DNA of 64,000 bases from an uncultured bacterium (GTDB lineage: Bacteria > Elusimicrobiota > Elusimicrobia > Elusimicrobiales > Elusimicrobiaceae): contig CASFOP010000004.1 in the NCBI GenBank assembly GCA_949296525.1, forward strand, positions 88,268 through 152,267, read 5' to 3'. Positions 32,909 to 40,505 of the stretch are shown piece by piece (the first letter of the stretch is position 1; the number at the start of each line of letters is the position of its first letter). The notes below the pieces were generated by a model that saw only the letters and a list, made by a program, of their open reading frames with translations, was not told the origin of the DNA and searched no databases. The position numbers and the translations under genes are program-made.

Positions 32909-33652
32909 ATGAATGGACCCAATGCCAATCTGACCCCGTGGGTGACGGAAAAATTTATTTCCGCCGCGCCGGCCGCCGCGGCCAAAGCGCTGGGCGTACT
33001 GGCCACGCACGAGGCCGTATTGCTGCTCAAACCCCTAAAGGCGGAGTATATTATCGCGTGCTTAAATCCCATGGAGCCGGAAAAGGCCGCCGCCGTGCTG
33101 CGCCGTCTGCCCTCACGCCAGAGCGCGTATGTGTTGGCACGGCTGGATTTGCGGCAGGGGGCCAAGGTGTTTGCGGCGTTTTCCGTTCCGCAGCGGGAAA
33201 AGATGAAAACCCTGTTGCCCGCGCCTGTATTGCGTGCGCTGCAGGACAGCGCTTCCTGGCCGGCCGGCAGTGCGGGTGCTTTGATGAATACGGATTTTTT
33301 GGCTTTTAAAACGGATGCCAGACTGACGGAAATTATTGAAAAGCTGAAACTGCTGCCGCGCAAGAAACTGCCTGCGGCCTGTTTGGTAACGGCGCGGGAC
33401 GGGAAACTGAAAGGATTTATCCGCACGGCGGAACTGGCCTTTTATGCGCCGTCCAGCACGGCCGGCTCGGTAATGACGGACGCGCAGGGCGTGCCTCCGC
33501 AAAGCCCCGCCGAACAGGCACAGGAAATATTGGACTCGGGGCAGCCGCTGGTGCCGGTTCTTGATGAAAACGGCGTGCCGCTGGGGGTGCTGGCGGAGCA
33601 AGACCGATTGCCCGCCTCATCGCAACGCAAAAAACGCTTTGGCTGGTTTTAA
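32909..33652 (+). CDS. Soluble MgtE-N / CBS domain protein
   Basis: A 247-residue protein matching the cytoplasmic half of MgtE magnesium channels: an N-terminal helical superhelix (about 15-120, 'ILNPMEPEKAAAVLRRLP'-like 'CLNPMEPEKAAAVLRRLPS') and a CBS pair (about 125-240, 'GALMNTDFLAFKTDARLTE' and 'PLVPVLDENGVPLGVL'). No membrane segments follow, so it is not a transporter by itself. It might sense Mg2+ or nucleotides. Divergent from the AlbA_2 gene across a 95-base gap holding TATAAT-like sequences near 32843. The start has only a weak ribosome site. Confidence 0.75.
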   Translation: MNGPNANLTPWVTEKFISAAPAAAAKALGVLATHEAVLLLKPLKAEYIIACLNPMEPEKAAAVLRRLPSRQSAYVLARLDLRQGAKVFAAFSVPQREKMKTLLPAPVLRALQDSASWPAGSAGALMNTDFLAFKTDARLTEIIEKLKLLPRKKLPAACLVTARDGKLKGFIRTAELAFYAPSSTAGSVMTDAQGVPPQSPAEQAQEILDSGQPLVPVLDENGVPLGVLAEQDRLPASSQRKKRFGWF

Positions 33653-33656
33653 AATA

Positions 33657-33685
33657 AAAAAGCCCGGGGTTTTCCCGGGCTTTTT
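33657..33685. terminator. Bidirectional terminator
   Basis: Stem AAAAAGCCCGGG / CCCGGGCTTTTT (33657-33668 with 33674-33685) between the convergent MgtE-N and DUF885 genes; T tracts on both strands. Confidence 0.93.
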
Positions 33686-33698
33686 GCATCCGTTCTTT

Positions 33699-35660
33699 TC
33701 AGTTCATGTAGAAAGAGGAATTTAATGCCTGTTTCAGCCTGTTCTTTTCCAGGCCGTAAGCGTACTCCATTTCATCTTCCAGGCGGCCGGGCGGGATATC
33801 CCCCAGGCTCATCACTTTGGCGTGGAAATCGGAAAGCGAGAAATTTTTCCCCTGCTTTTTCTGATATTTGGCCCGCAAATCGGCCAGTGCTTTATATCCG
33901 TAGATATAGCTGACGGCCTCACCGGGGCGGCGGATGATTTGCTTGAGCATGTTTTGGGCTTCTTCCTGCTCAAAGCCCAGTTCCCCCGTCAGGAAATCAT
34001 AGGCCTGCATATATGTAAATTGCCCGGTTTGTAATTTAAAATCTGTCACGGCCGCCGCGGCGCGCACATAATCGGCCCAGGCCAGATAGAGGCGTTCTTC
34101 ATCGGAAGAAATATAACTGTATTCGGCTGCTAAATGCTGGGCGTACACCTCCCAGCCGTTGCGCAGGGTAGGCACGGAGTACATCTTGCGGAAAGGCGAC
34201 AGCCCCGCATAATTATATGCGGAGCGGTAAAACAGCCCGGGCACCAGCTGCCCCGCCACCATGAGCTTTTGGGTGGGGCGGTTGAAATCGCGGTTGCGCA
34301 TTTCCTGCCGGGTCAGCTCATTGCCGTCGGGCAGGCGCAGGAAAAAGTCATGGGTGGGGTTTGTCTGCGTGCCGAAGGGGGGTAAAAATAAATACGGGCG
34401 CGTATACGCATAATATTGCGGCAGCCTATAAATGGAAAAAGACATTTCCCCCGCGGGCAGGACTTTTTCCTGTACAAAGAAATCCGTCAGGCCGGCTGCT
34501 TCTTTTTCCAGTTCTGCCAAAAAGGCTTGCTCTTTGACGGGCTGGGCCATGTGTTGCGTCAAAGCGTAAAAAACGGCGGCAAGAGACGGTGCGGCATTTT
34601 CCTGCCCGCTCTGCTGCGCAGGGGACGGCATTTCCGGTTCTTTCGCCGGGAGTTCACCCGTGTTTTCGTCCATATCGGCAGACAACGGGGTTACCGTAAC
34701 GCCCTCGGCGTTTTCTTCTCCGGGAACCTGCATGCTGTCCAGCACTGTTTCATCTGCAGACAGCGCCGGCAGGGCAAACGCTTCCAGGGCTTGTTGCAGG
34801 GCTTGGCGGGCCGAGTCCAGATTTTTGGAAAGCAGCTTTTGCACGGAGCGGGGTTTTTCCTCTATAAAATAGCGGTTTTTGAGCACGAAGAAATAATCTT
34901 CTTCTCCCAGCCGGAAATCCTGTTGGCGGTTTTGGGAAGACAGCTGTTTAAATTGTTCAAACATTTGGCGCACGGCCTCTTTGGAAGCCTTTGCTTCCGT
35001 GCGCAGTTGGGCGCGGCTAACGTCATCTTCCGCACGGCGCATGAGGTATTGTGTCACTTGGTCCAGGGATAAGTACGCATAATATGCGTCTTCCATGGCC
35101 AGCTGCGCCAGTGTGGGGGAAGGAGCCGTCAGGTTGTTTTGGGATTGCCGGGCAACTTCAGGCAAAGCCTGCCACCGTGCAGCCAGATCCGGGTCTTGCA
35201 GGGAGGGGACATTCATGGTCTTTAAGGTTAAATCATATACGCCGTCAAATGCCTGTGTGTATAAAAGGGGATCCGTGGCGGTGCGGTTGCGCTCCAAATC
35301 CCATTTGCCTATGGCCAGCAGGCCGGTTAGGGTGTCGTAGTCCGTTTTTTTAGGCTCGGAAAGGTTTTTGCGGTTGACGGCCTGCAGGCTTTCTTCCACA
35401 ATATTATATGCCCGCGCGGCCTGTGCGTCGCGCGCCCCGTCCCGCTTGTCCAGCAATTCATTGGCCGATTCAAACCCAATGCGTGTGGCCTGTTCCGGGA
35501 AAAAAGACAAAAGGGCGGAGGAATAGCGGTTGGTGACATCTGTTAAGGCATTGTCTTCCATAATAGCGTCTATGTCGTCAAATCCGCCCAAATCCGCTGC
35601 TTGTGCCGCAGGCGAGAATAAAAGGAGCAATCCCCATAGAATGGCAGATGGTTTCTTCAT
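33699..35660 (-). CDS. DUF885 family protein, probably catalytically inactive
   Basis: A 653-residue exported protein with signal peptide 'GLLLLFSPAAQAA'. It follows the DUF885 fold through to the end ('GWEVYAQHLAAEYSY', 'RRPGEAVSYIYGYKALADLRAK' in part 'PGEAVSYIYGYKAL'), but where active members have HExxPGHH the protein reads 'VAGQLVPGLFY', and the later 'EGWALYAERL' Glu positions are Asn and Gln. All zinc ligands are thus gone. An Ala/Glu/Pro-rich insertion lies at about 315-360. Ribosome site GAGGT before the ATG. Possibly a binding protein derived from a metallocarboxypeptidase. Confidence 0.78.
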   Translation of the reverse strand: MKKPSAILWGLLLLFSPAAQAADLGGFDDIDAIMEDNALTDVTNRYSSALLSFFPEQATRIGFESANELLDKRDGARDAQAARAYNIVEESLQAVNRKNLSEPKKTDYDTLTGLLAIGKWDLERNRTATDPLLYTQAFDGVYDLTLKTMNVPSLQDPDLAARWQALPEVARQSQNNLTAPSPTLAQLAMEDAYYAYLSLDQVTQYLMRRAEDDVSRAQLRTEAKASKEAVRQMFEQFKQLSSQNRQQDFRLGEEDYFFVLKNRYFIEEKPRSVQKLLSKNLDSARQALQQALEAFALPALSADETVLDSMQVPGEENAEGVTVTPLSADMDENTGELPAKEPEMPSPAQQSGQENAAPSLAAVFYALTQHMAQPVKEQAFLAELEKEAAGLTDFFVQEKVLPAGEMSFSIYRLPQYYAYTRPYLFLPPFGTQTNPTHDFFLRLPDGNELTRQEMRNRDFNRPTQKLMVAGQLVPGLFYRSAYNYAGLSPFRKMYSVPTLRNGWEVYAQHLAAEYSYISSDEERLYLAWADYVRAAAAVTDFKLQTGQFTYMQAYDFLTGELGFEQEEAQNMLKQIIRRPGEAVSYIYGYKALADLRAKYQKKQGKNFSLSDFHAKVMSLGDIPPGRLEDEMEYAYGLEKNRLKQALNSSFYMN

Positions 35661-35834
35661 TAGGTTACCTCATATGCGTGATGGAATATCTGTTTTGCTT
35701 ATTATAGCTAATTTTGGAGAAAGCCGTTTTTTCCCGCAGGAGGGCTGGTATTTTGACGGGAAAATATGTTAAAATAACTCATCCGGTTTAATACCGGTTC
35801 CCGCGCGGGGGTCCACCCTGCCGCTCTTTTTTGC

Positions 35835-35840
35835 TATAAT
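35835..35840 (+). promoter_or_regulatory. Extended -10 element of the tRNA pair
   Basis: TATAAT preceded by TTTTTTGC, 20 bases before the tRNA-Lys 5' end. Same TTTGCTATAAT core as the phage promoters at 56260 and 58376. Confidence 0.6.
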
Positions 35841-35860
35841 CTACTTAATATCCGGTTTTC

Positions 35861-35933
35861 GGGCCATTAGCTCAGTTGGTAGAGCAGACGCCTCTTAAGC
35901 GTAAGGTCGTGAGTTCGAGCCTCACATGGCCCA
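35861..35933 (+). tRNA. tRNA-Lys (anticodon CTT)
   Basis: A 73-base tRNA: acceptor GGGCCAT with ATGGCCC, D arm GCTCAGTTGGTAGAGC, anticodon loop CTCTTAA giving CTT, T arm GTGAGTTCGAGCCTCAC. CCA is not encoded. Confidence 0.96.
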
Positions 35934-35952
35934 CTTTTTAAACACAAAAATA

Positions 35953-36034
35953 GGACGGATGGCGGAATCGGCAGACGCGCACGCCTTAGGAGCGTGTGGG
36001 GTAACCCTTGAGGGTTCAAGTCCCTCTCCGTCCA
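35953..36034 (+). tRNA. tRNA-Leu (anticodon TAG)
   Basis: An 82-base class II tRNA: acceptor GGACGGA with TCCGTCC, anticodon stem CACGC/GCGTG around CTTAGGA giving TAG, short variable arm, T arm GGGTTCAAGTCCC. CCA is not encoded. It lies 19 bases after tRNA-Lys. Confidence 0.95.
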
Positions 36035-36064
36035 GATTTTATTTACAGTTAAGGAGCAAGAAAC

Positions 36065-37354
36065 ATGTCCATTTTTAAAACCGCTGCGGCGGGTGAAGTA
36101 AAAGCCAAAGAAATAAACAAAGAAGGCTGCCGCGTCAACCTGAGTGTGGAGGCATCGCCCGAGCTTATCACCAAAGCCTTCCAAAACGCCGCCGTGCAGG
36201 TGCAGTCCCGTGCGCAGATGCAGGGTTTCCGCGCCGGTAAAGTGCCCCTGGATTTGGTCAAACAAAATTTCGCAGGACACATTAAAGAACGTGCCCTGGA
36301 CCTGGCCATTAAAAGTGCCATCGCTTCGGCGCTGGAACAGAGCAAGTTAAACCCCGTGGCCGTGCCGTCGCTGACCAAGGCCGATTTTTCCACTTTTAAC
36401 GAGGGCCAGGCCTTCTCTTTTGAGCTGGCGGTGGACGTGGCCCCCGAATTTGACGTGAAAGACTACAAAGGCATACCCGTCACCAAAAAAGCCGAAACGG
36501 CTACCGAAGAAGAAGTTAAAGCCCAGCTGGACCGCATCCTGCAGGCCAATGCCCGCCTGGAAAGCGCTCCCGAAGGCGCCGTGGTGGACGACAAAGTATA
36601 CGCCGTCGTGCAGTACAAAGGCAAACGCAACGGAGCCGACGACTACAAACTCAGCGCCGAAAGCGAACTGATTGACATGGCCGCGCCGCAGACCATGCCG
36701 GAGCTGGCCAAGGCCGTGCTGGGCATGAAAAAAGGCGAAAGCAAAGATTTTGAAACAAAAGAAGGCAATGACACCCTTTCTTTCCATGTCACCTTGGACG
36801 ACATCAAAACCAAAATCGTACCGAACCTGGACGATTCCTTCGCCAAAGACATGGGCTTTGAAACGCTGGACGAGCTGAAAAAACGCGTGCAGGAAGGGCT
36901 CAATGCCGAAGCCAAAGAAAACTCCGCGCGTGATTTTACGCGCCAGATTGAAGACCACCTGGTCAAAATGAACAACTTCCCCCTGCCGCAAACGCTGGTG
37001 GAGGAATACACCGACAATTCTTTAAATAATTTCGTGCGCAATGTCACGCAGCTTAAGCCCGAGCAACTGTCCGAAGAACAGCGCAAGAGCTTTGAGGAAC
37101 GCATCCGCCCCACGGTGGAAAAAGACTTGCGCATCGGCTACATCATTCACGCCATCGCCAAAAAAGAAAACCTGCAGGCCACGGAAGCGGACTGGCAGGC
37201 TGAGCTGGACAAAAGCCTGACCGCCAACGCCAAAACCAAGGAAGACGAAAAGAAAATCCGCGCGTTCTTTGAGGAACGCAAGGATCACATTTTGGCCACG
37301 CTCAACGAACGCAAAGTCTTTGACTTCCTGAAAAAAGAAGCGGTTGTCAAATAA
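36065..37354 (+). CDS. tig: Trigger factor
   Basis: A 429-residue ribosome-associated chaperone. The N-terminal ribosome-binding domain carries the signature as 'GFRAGKVPLDLVKQNF' (usual GFRxGKxP), a PPIase domain follows at about 155-240 and the helical C-terminal domain after that. Here the PPIase domain is weakly conserved: the FKBP-like pocket segment reads 'VVDDKVYAVVQYKGK', so isomerase activity may be reduced. AAGGAG ribosome site. It lies 30 bases after the tRNA-Leu. Confidence 0.94.
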   Translation: MSIFKTAAAGEVKAKEINKEGCRVNLSVEASPELITKAFQNAAVQVQSRAQMQGFRAGKVPLDLVKQNFAGHIKERALDLAIKSAIASALEQSKLNPVAVPSLTKADFSTFNEGQAFSFELAVDVAPEFDVKDYKGIPVTKKAETATEEEVKAQLDRILQANARLESAPEGAVVDDKVYAVVQYKGKRNGADDYKLSAESELIDMAAPQTMPELAKAVLGMKKGESKDFETKEGNDTLSFHVTLDDIKTKIVPNLDDSFAKDMGFETLDELKKRVQEGLNAEAKENSARDFTRQIEDHLVKMNNFPLPQTLVEEYTDNSLNNFVRNVTQLKPEQLSEEQRKSFEERIRPTVEKDLRIGYIIHAIAKKENLQATEADWQAELDKSLTANAKTKEDEKKIRAFFEERKDHILATLNERKVFDFLKKEAVVK

Positions 37355-37498
37355 TCCTTAAAATGCTATCCTGTCTGTCCCGCGCATAAAACGCGGGGCA
37401 GAGCAGGCGCCTTTTGCGGGCCAAAAAATATAAAGACAAATTTGCCGAAAGGCAATTAAACTTCTTGTTTTAGACTTCTAAGACAATTAGTTTAACCT
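37355..37498 (+). other. Gene-free stretch with small hairpins after tig
   Basis: No gene. Two compact hairpins are present: CCCGCG/CGCGGG near 37379-37397 and TTGCC-GAAA-GGCAA at 37442-37455 with a GNRA loop, ahead of a terminator. It may be the tig 3' untranslated region or hold a small RNA. Confidence 0.35.
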
Positions 37499-37536
37499 CA
37501 GGGGTGGGCCATTCACGGGGCCCGCCCTGTTTTTTG
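37499..37536 (+). terminator. Terminator downstream of tig
   Basis: A GC-rich imperfect stem (CAGGGGTGGGCC with GGGCCCGCCCTG) followed by six T at 37531-37536. Confidence 0.8.
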
Positions 37537-37688
37537 TTTGGGAAATTTATTTAAAGCGGGGGTGGCGTCCTTTGCGCCGGGGCTTTCCCGAGCGGTAATT
37601 TAAAAAAATCTTTGACGCCACGGCGAAAAAAACTACAATATATACAATTCCATTTATTTTCCAATTTGTTTTTTGTACAGGAGGCTTT

Positions 37689-40295
37689 ATGTTTCCCGTT
37701 ACCAAGTCTTCCAATGAGGGCATGTTTGTAAAAGTAATGCGCGTATTGCTGGCAGCCTCTTTTCTGGTGGTGCCGTTGCTCTTTTTTACGAATTTAACAT
37801 CTAATCCGTTTACCATACAAAGCGTTTTGCTTTATTTGTTGCTGGCGGCTATGTATGCCGCTTCTTCCGTGCGGTTTCTGCGTGCAGGCCATATTAATTT
37901 TACCCGTACGTTTTTTGATTTGGCATTTATGGTTTTTATTTTGGCCTGTGCGGTGAGCTGGCTTTCCGCTATGTCGGCCTCCCCGCAGGAGATGCGGCTG
38001 ACGCTGTTTTTTAATTTGCTCGATTATGGAAGCTTGTTGCTGGTGGTGGCCCTGGGGGCATATGTTATCAGCAAAAATGTGGTGTTCAGCGGCGTCATAG
38101 AGAGCAAGACCAATTATATTTTGCTTTTTATCGTGTGGGGGGCTTTGTGGTTGCTTTTGCCGCTGTTAAAAACCAATTTGTCCGGAGACGGCTTTTTTGC
38201 CAATGTTTTTGACATATATGGTTTGTTTCTGTGGGGCGTCGGCTTGTGGCTGGCCATGCGGGTGCTGAGCAAACTGACGCAGGAAAATGTGCTGCTGCTG
38301 AGCTTTGTGGCCTGTGCACTGGCGTGTATGTACGGCGTGTTCCAGAGCTTCGGGCTGGATGTGCTGTGGCCTTTTGATATGCACCAGTTTGCCAGCCGGG
38401 CCTTTTCCACTTTTGGCAATCCGAACTTTTTGTCTTCTTTTGTGGTGATGCTCCTGCCTGCTTTGCTGGTGTATTATATGCGTGCGGTCAGCCGCAAAGA
38501 TATTTGCGTGTACGGCTTTTTGGTCTTGGTGTTTTTGTTTTATTTGTCGGCCAGCCTGTGCCGTTCCTGCTGGATAGCGGCGGCGGCGGGGCTTTTGATG
38601 ATGTGGATGTTCGGCACCCTGCGTGCGTTAATTTTAAAACGCAAGGCGCGCGTTTTTTGGCTGGTGGTGCTGGGGGTGGCCGTATCTTACCTTCCGGCGT
38701 TTATGGAAAGCACCCGCCCGGCTATGGAGCAGCGTGTGGCCGAGGTGGCGCAAATTACGCCTTCATCGTTTACGCTTAATGTGCCGCGTGAAGAAATTTT
38801 TACTTCCCTGCACCAGCGTTTGTATATGTGGGATGTGTCCAAGGAAGTTTTCCTGGAACGTCCCGTCATGGGCGCGGGCTTGGGCAATTTTGCCGCCGCG
38901 TTTGCGCAAACCCAGCCCAAAACCCTGTTAAATTACCCGAATTTACGTGAGCTGAAAACCATGACCCAGTCTCCGCACAATGAGCTGTTTTTTCAGCTGG
39001 CACAAGGCGGTATTGTGGGGCTGGGGCTTTTCCTGTTTATGTTTATGGTGCTGTTTCTGGAAGTGCATGATTTTGCCGCCCGTAAAAAAGAGGGGGATAA
39101 AAAGCAGCTTTTGCAAGCTTTGTTTTGCGGCATATTGGCTATGTTGGCAGACAATATGCTCAATATTTCCCTGCATACCGTCGTGCCGGCGTTTATGTTC
39201 TGGTGGCTGGTCGGGGCGGAAGTCAGCGGGGTGGGCCGTGAGGAAAGCCGCGTGGAAATACGGGCCAACCCCGTAACCAAAACCGTTGCACTGGCCCTGC
39301 TGGGGGCCTGCGCCTTGGTAGTCTTGTGGCAGGGAGCGGTGCTCTCCAGCCAGTATTTTTCTTTCCGCGGCCAAAAACAACTGGCGCGCGGAAATTCCGC
39401 GGCAGGCCAGCAGGATCTGGCGGAAGCGTTGCAGTTATATCCGGTCAACACGGAGGCGGGGTTTGCTTTGGGCAATTCCTTATTGGCAGATGAGGAATAT
39501 GATGCCGCATTGGCTGCTTATGAGAAAACCATTTCCGCCGCCGCATATTATGACCAAGTGTATTATCATGCCGCTTTGGCCGCATTGGGGAAAAACGACC
39601 ATGCCAAGGCTGTGCATTATTTGCGGGGTACGCTGAAACTGGACCCGTTTAATTTGGGCGCCTATGAAACGCTGGCCGCTTTGGCCAAAGAAGATATTAT
39701 TTATGCGGATACGGAAACAATGGCACTCTTGGAACAGGGAGTGAAACTGTTCCGTTATGATGCGGGGTTATGGCATGATATCGGAGACATTTATTTAAAA
39801 CGCGGAGAAACGGAGTATGCCAAAACGGTTTACAAGGATGCTTTGTCCGTAGATACGCTGGACAAATCTTTGCGGCGCAGCCTGGATAAACTTTACGGCG
39901 ATGGGGAAGAAGAGCCTGAAATTCTGCAACAGGCCAAACTGCTGCAGGGATATTATGACAAGGTGCAGAATTTGCGAGGGACTTCCCGTGCCGGTCTGCG
40001 CCGGCTGCGCAGCCAGCTGGAAGAATATGTGGAAAAATATCCCGACGATTCCAACGGGCCGATTTTGCTGGCCAGGTATTTTTCTTTGACGGGAAACGAC
40101 ATAAAATCCAAAGAATTGTTGGAGGGGGTGCTGGGCAAAGAGCCGGACAATTTGTCCGCCAATCTGGCCCTGGCCACATTATTGATCCAGGCCGAAGACA
40201 TAGCGTCTGCCAAAAAATATTTGCAAAATGCGTTGTTTTATTATCCGGGTAACCGTACGGCGGAAAACCGCCTGCAGCGTTTGGAAACCAAATAA
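37689..40295 (+). CDS. O-antigen ligase/polymerase-like (Wzy_C) membrane protein with TPR domain
   Basis: An 868-residue protein. About twelve membrane segments fill residues 15-535, with Wzy_C motifs 'FSTFGNPNFLSSF' (near 240) and 'SPHNELFFQLAQGGIVGLG' (near 428). From about 560 to the end there are tandem TPR repeats ('YPGNRTAENRLQRLE' at the end). Wzy_C proteins transfer or polymerise glycans on the outer face of the inner membrane; PglL-type members glycosylate pilins. Placement next to the pilus operon makes pilin glycosylation an attractive but unproven role. AGGAGG ribosome site. Confidence 0.85.
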   Translation: MFPVTKSSNEGMFVKVMRVLLAASFLVVPLLFFTNLTSNPFTIQSVLLYLLLAAMYAASSVRFLRAGHINFTRTFFDLAFMVFILACAVSWLSAMSASPQEMRLTLFFNLLDYGSLLLVVALGAYVISKNVVFSGVIESKTNYILLFIVWGALWLLLPLLKTNLSGDGFFANVFDIYGLFLWGVGLWLAMRVLSKLTQENVLLLSFVACALACMYGVFQSFGLDVLWPFDMHQFASRAFSTFGNPNFLSSFVVMLLPALLVYYMRAVSRKDICVYGFLVLVFLFYLSASLCRSCWIAAAAGLLMMWMFGTLRALILKRKARVFWLVVLGVAVSYLPAFMESTRPAMEQRVAEVAQITPSSFTLNVPREEIFTSLHQRLYMWDVSKEVFLERPVMGAGLGNFAAAFAQTQPKTLLNYPNLRELKTMTQSPHNELFFQLAQGGIVGLGLFLFMFMVLFLEVHDFAARKKEGDKKQLLQALFCGILAMLADNMLNISLHTVVPAFMFWWLVGAEVSGVGREESRVEIRANPVTKTVALALLGACALVVLWQGAVLSSQYFSFRGQKQLARGNSAAGQQDLAEALQLYPVNTEAGFALGNSLLADEEYDAALAAYEKTISAAAYYDQVYYHAALAALGKNDHAKAVHYLRGTLKLDPFNLGAYETLAALAKEDIIYADTETMALLEQGVKLFRYDAGLWHDIGDIYLKRGETEYAKTVYKDALSVDTLDKSLRRSLDKLYGDGEEEPEILQQAKLLQGYYDKVQNLRGTSRAGLRRLRSQLEEYVEKYPDDSNGPILLARYFSLTGNDIKSKELLEGVLGKEPDNLSANLALATLLIQAEDIASAKKYLQNALFYYPGNRTAENRLQRLETK

Positions 40296-40425
40296 ATTTT
40301 TTCCGGCGGAATGAAATGTTTGAGGGATACGGTTGAAAAATAAAATTTCTCTTTACAGAATGCGTGTTTTTTTGCTTGAATAGTTACAGTGAAACATACG
40401 CGTTTGTTTCTTCGCGTATACAGGC

Positions 40426-40453
40426 TTTACAAAAAAAGATAAATTGATATAAT
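40426..40453 (+). promoter_or_regulatory. Promoter of the pilus assembly operon
   Basis: TTTACA at 40426-40431, 16-base spacer, TATAAT at 40448-40453, about 53 bases before the first gene. A perfect seven-pair stem (40396-40402 with 40413-40419) just upstream could be an operator or the 3' end of the preceding transcript. Confidence 0.65.
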
Positions 40454-40505
40454 TATCCGTGGGTTGTGCCAATTTAAGCGGTTGCAAAGGGATTAAAATA
40501 AATCT

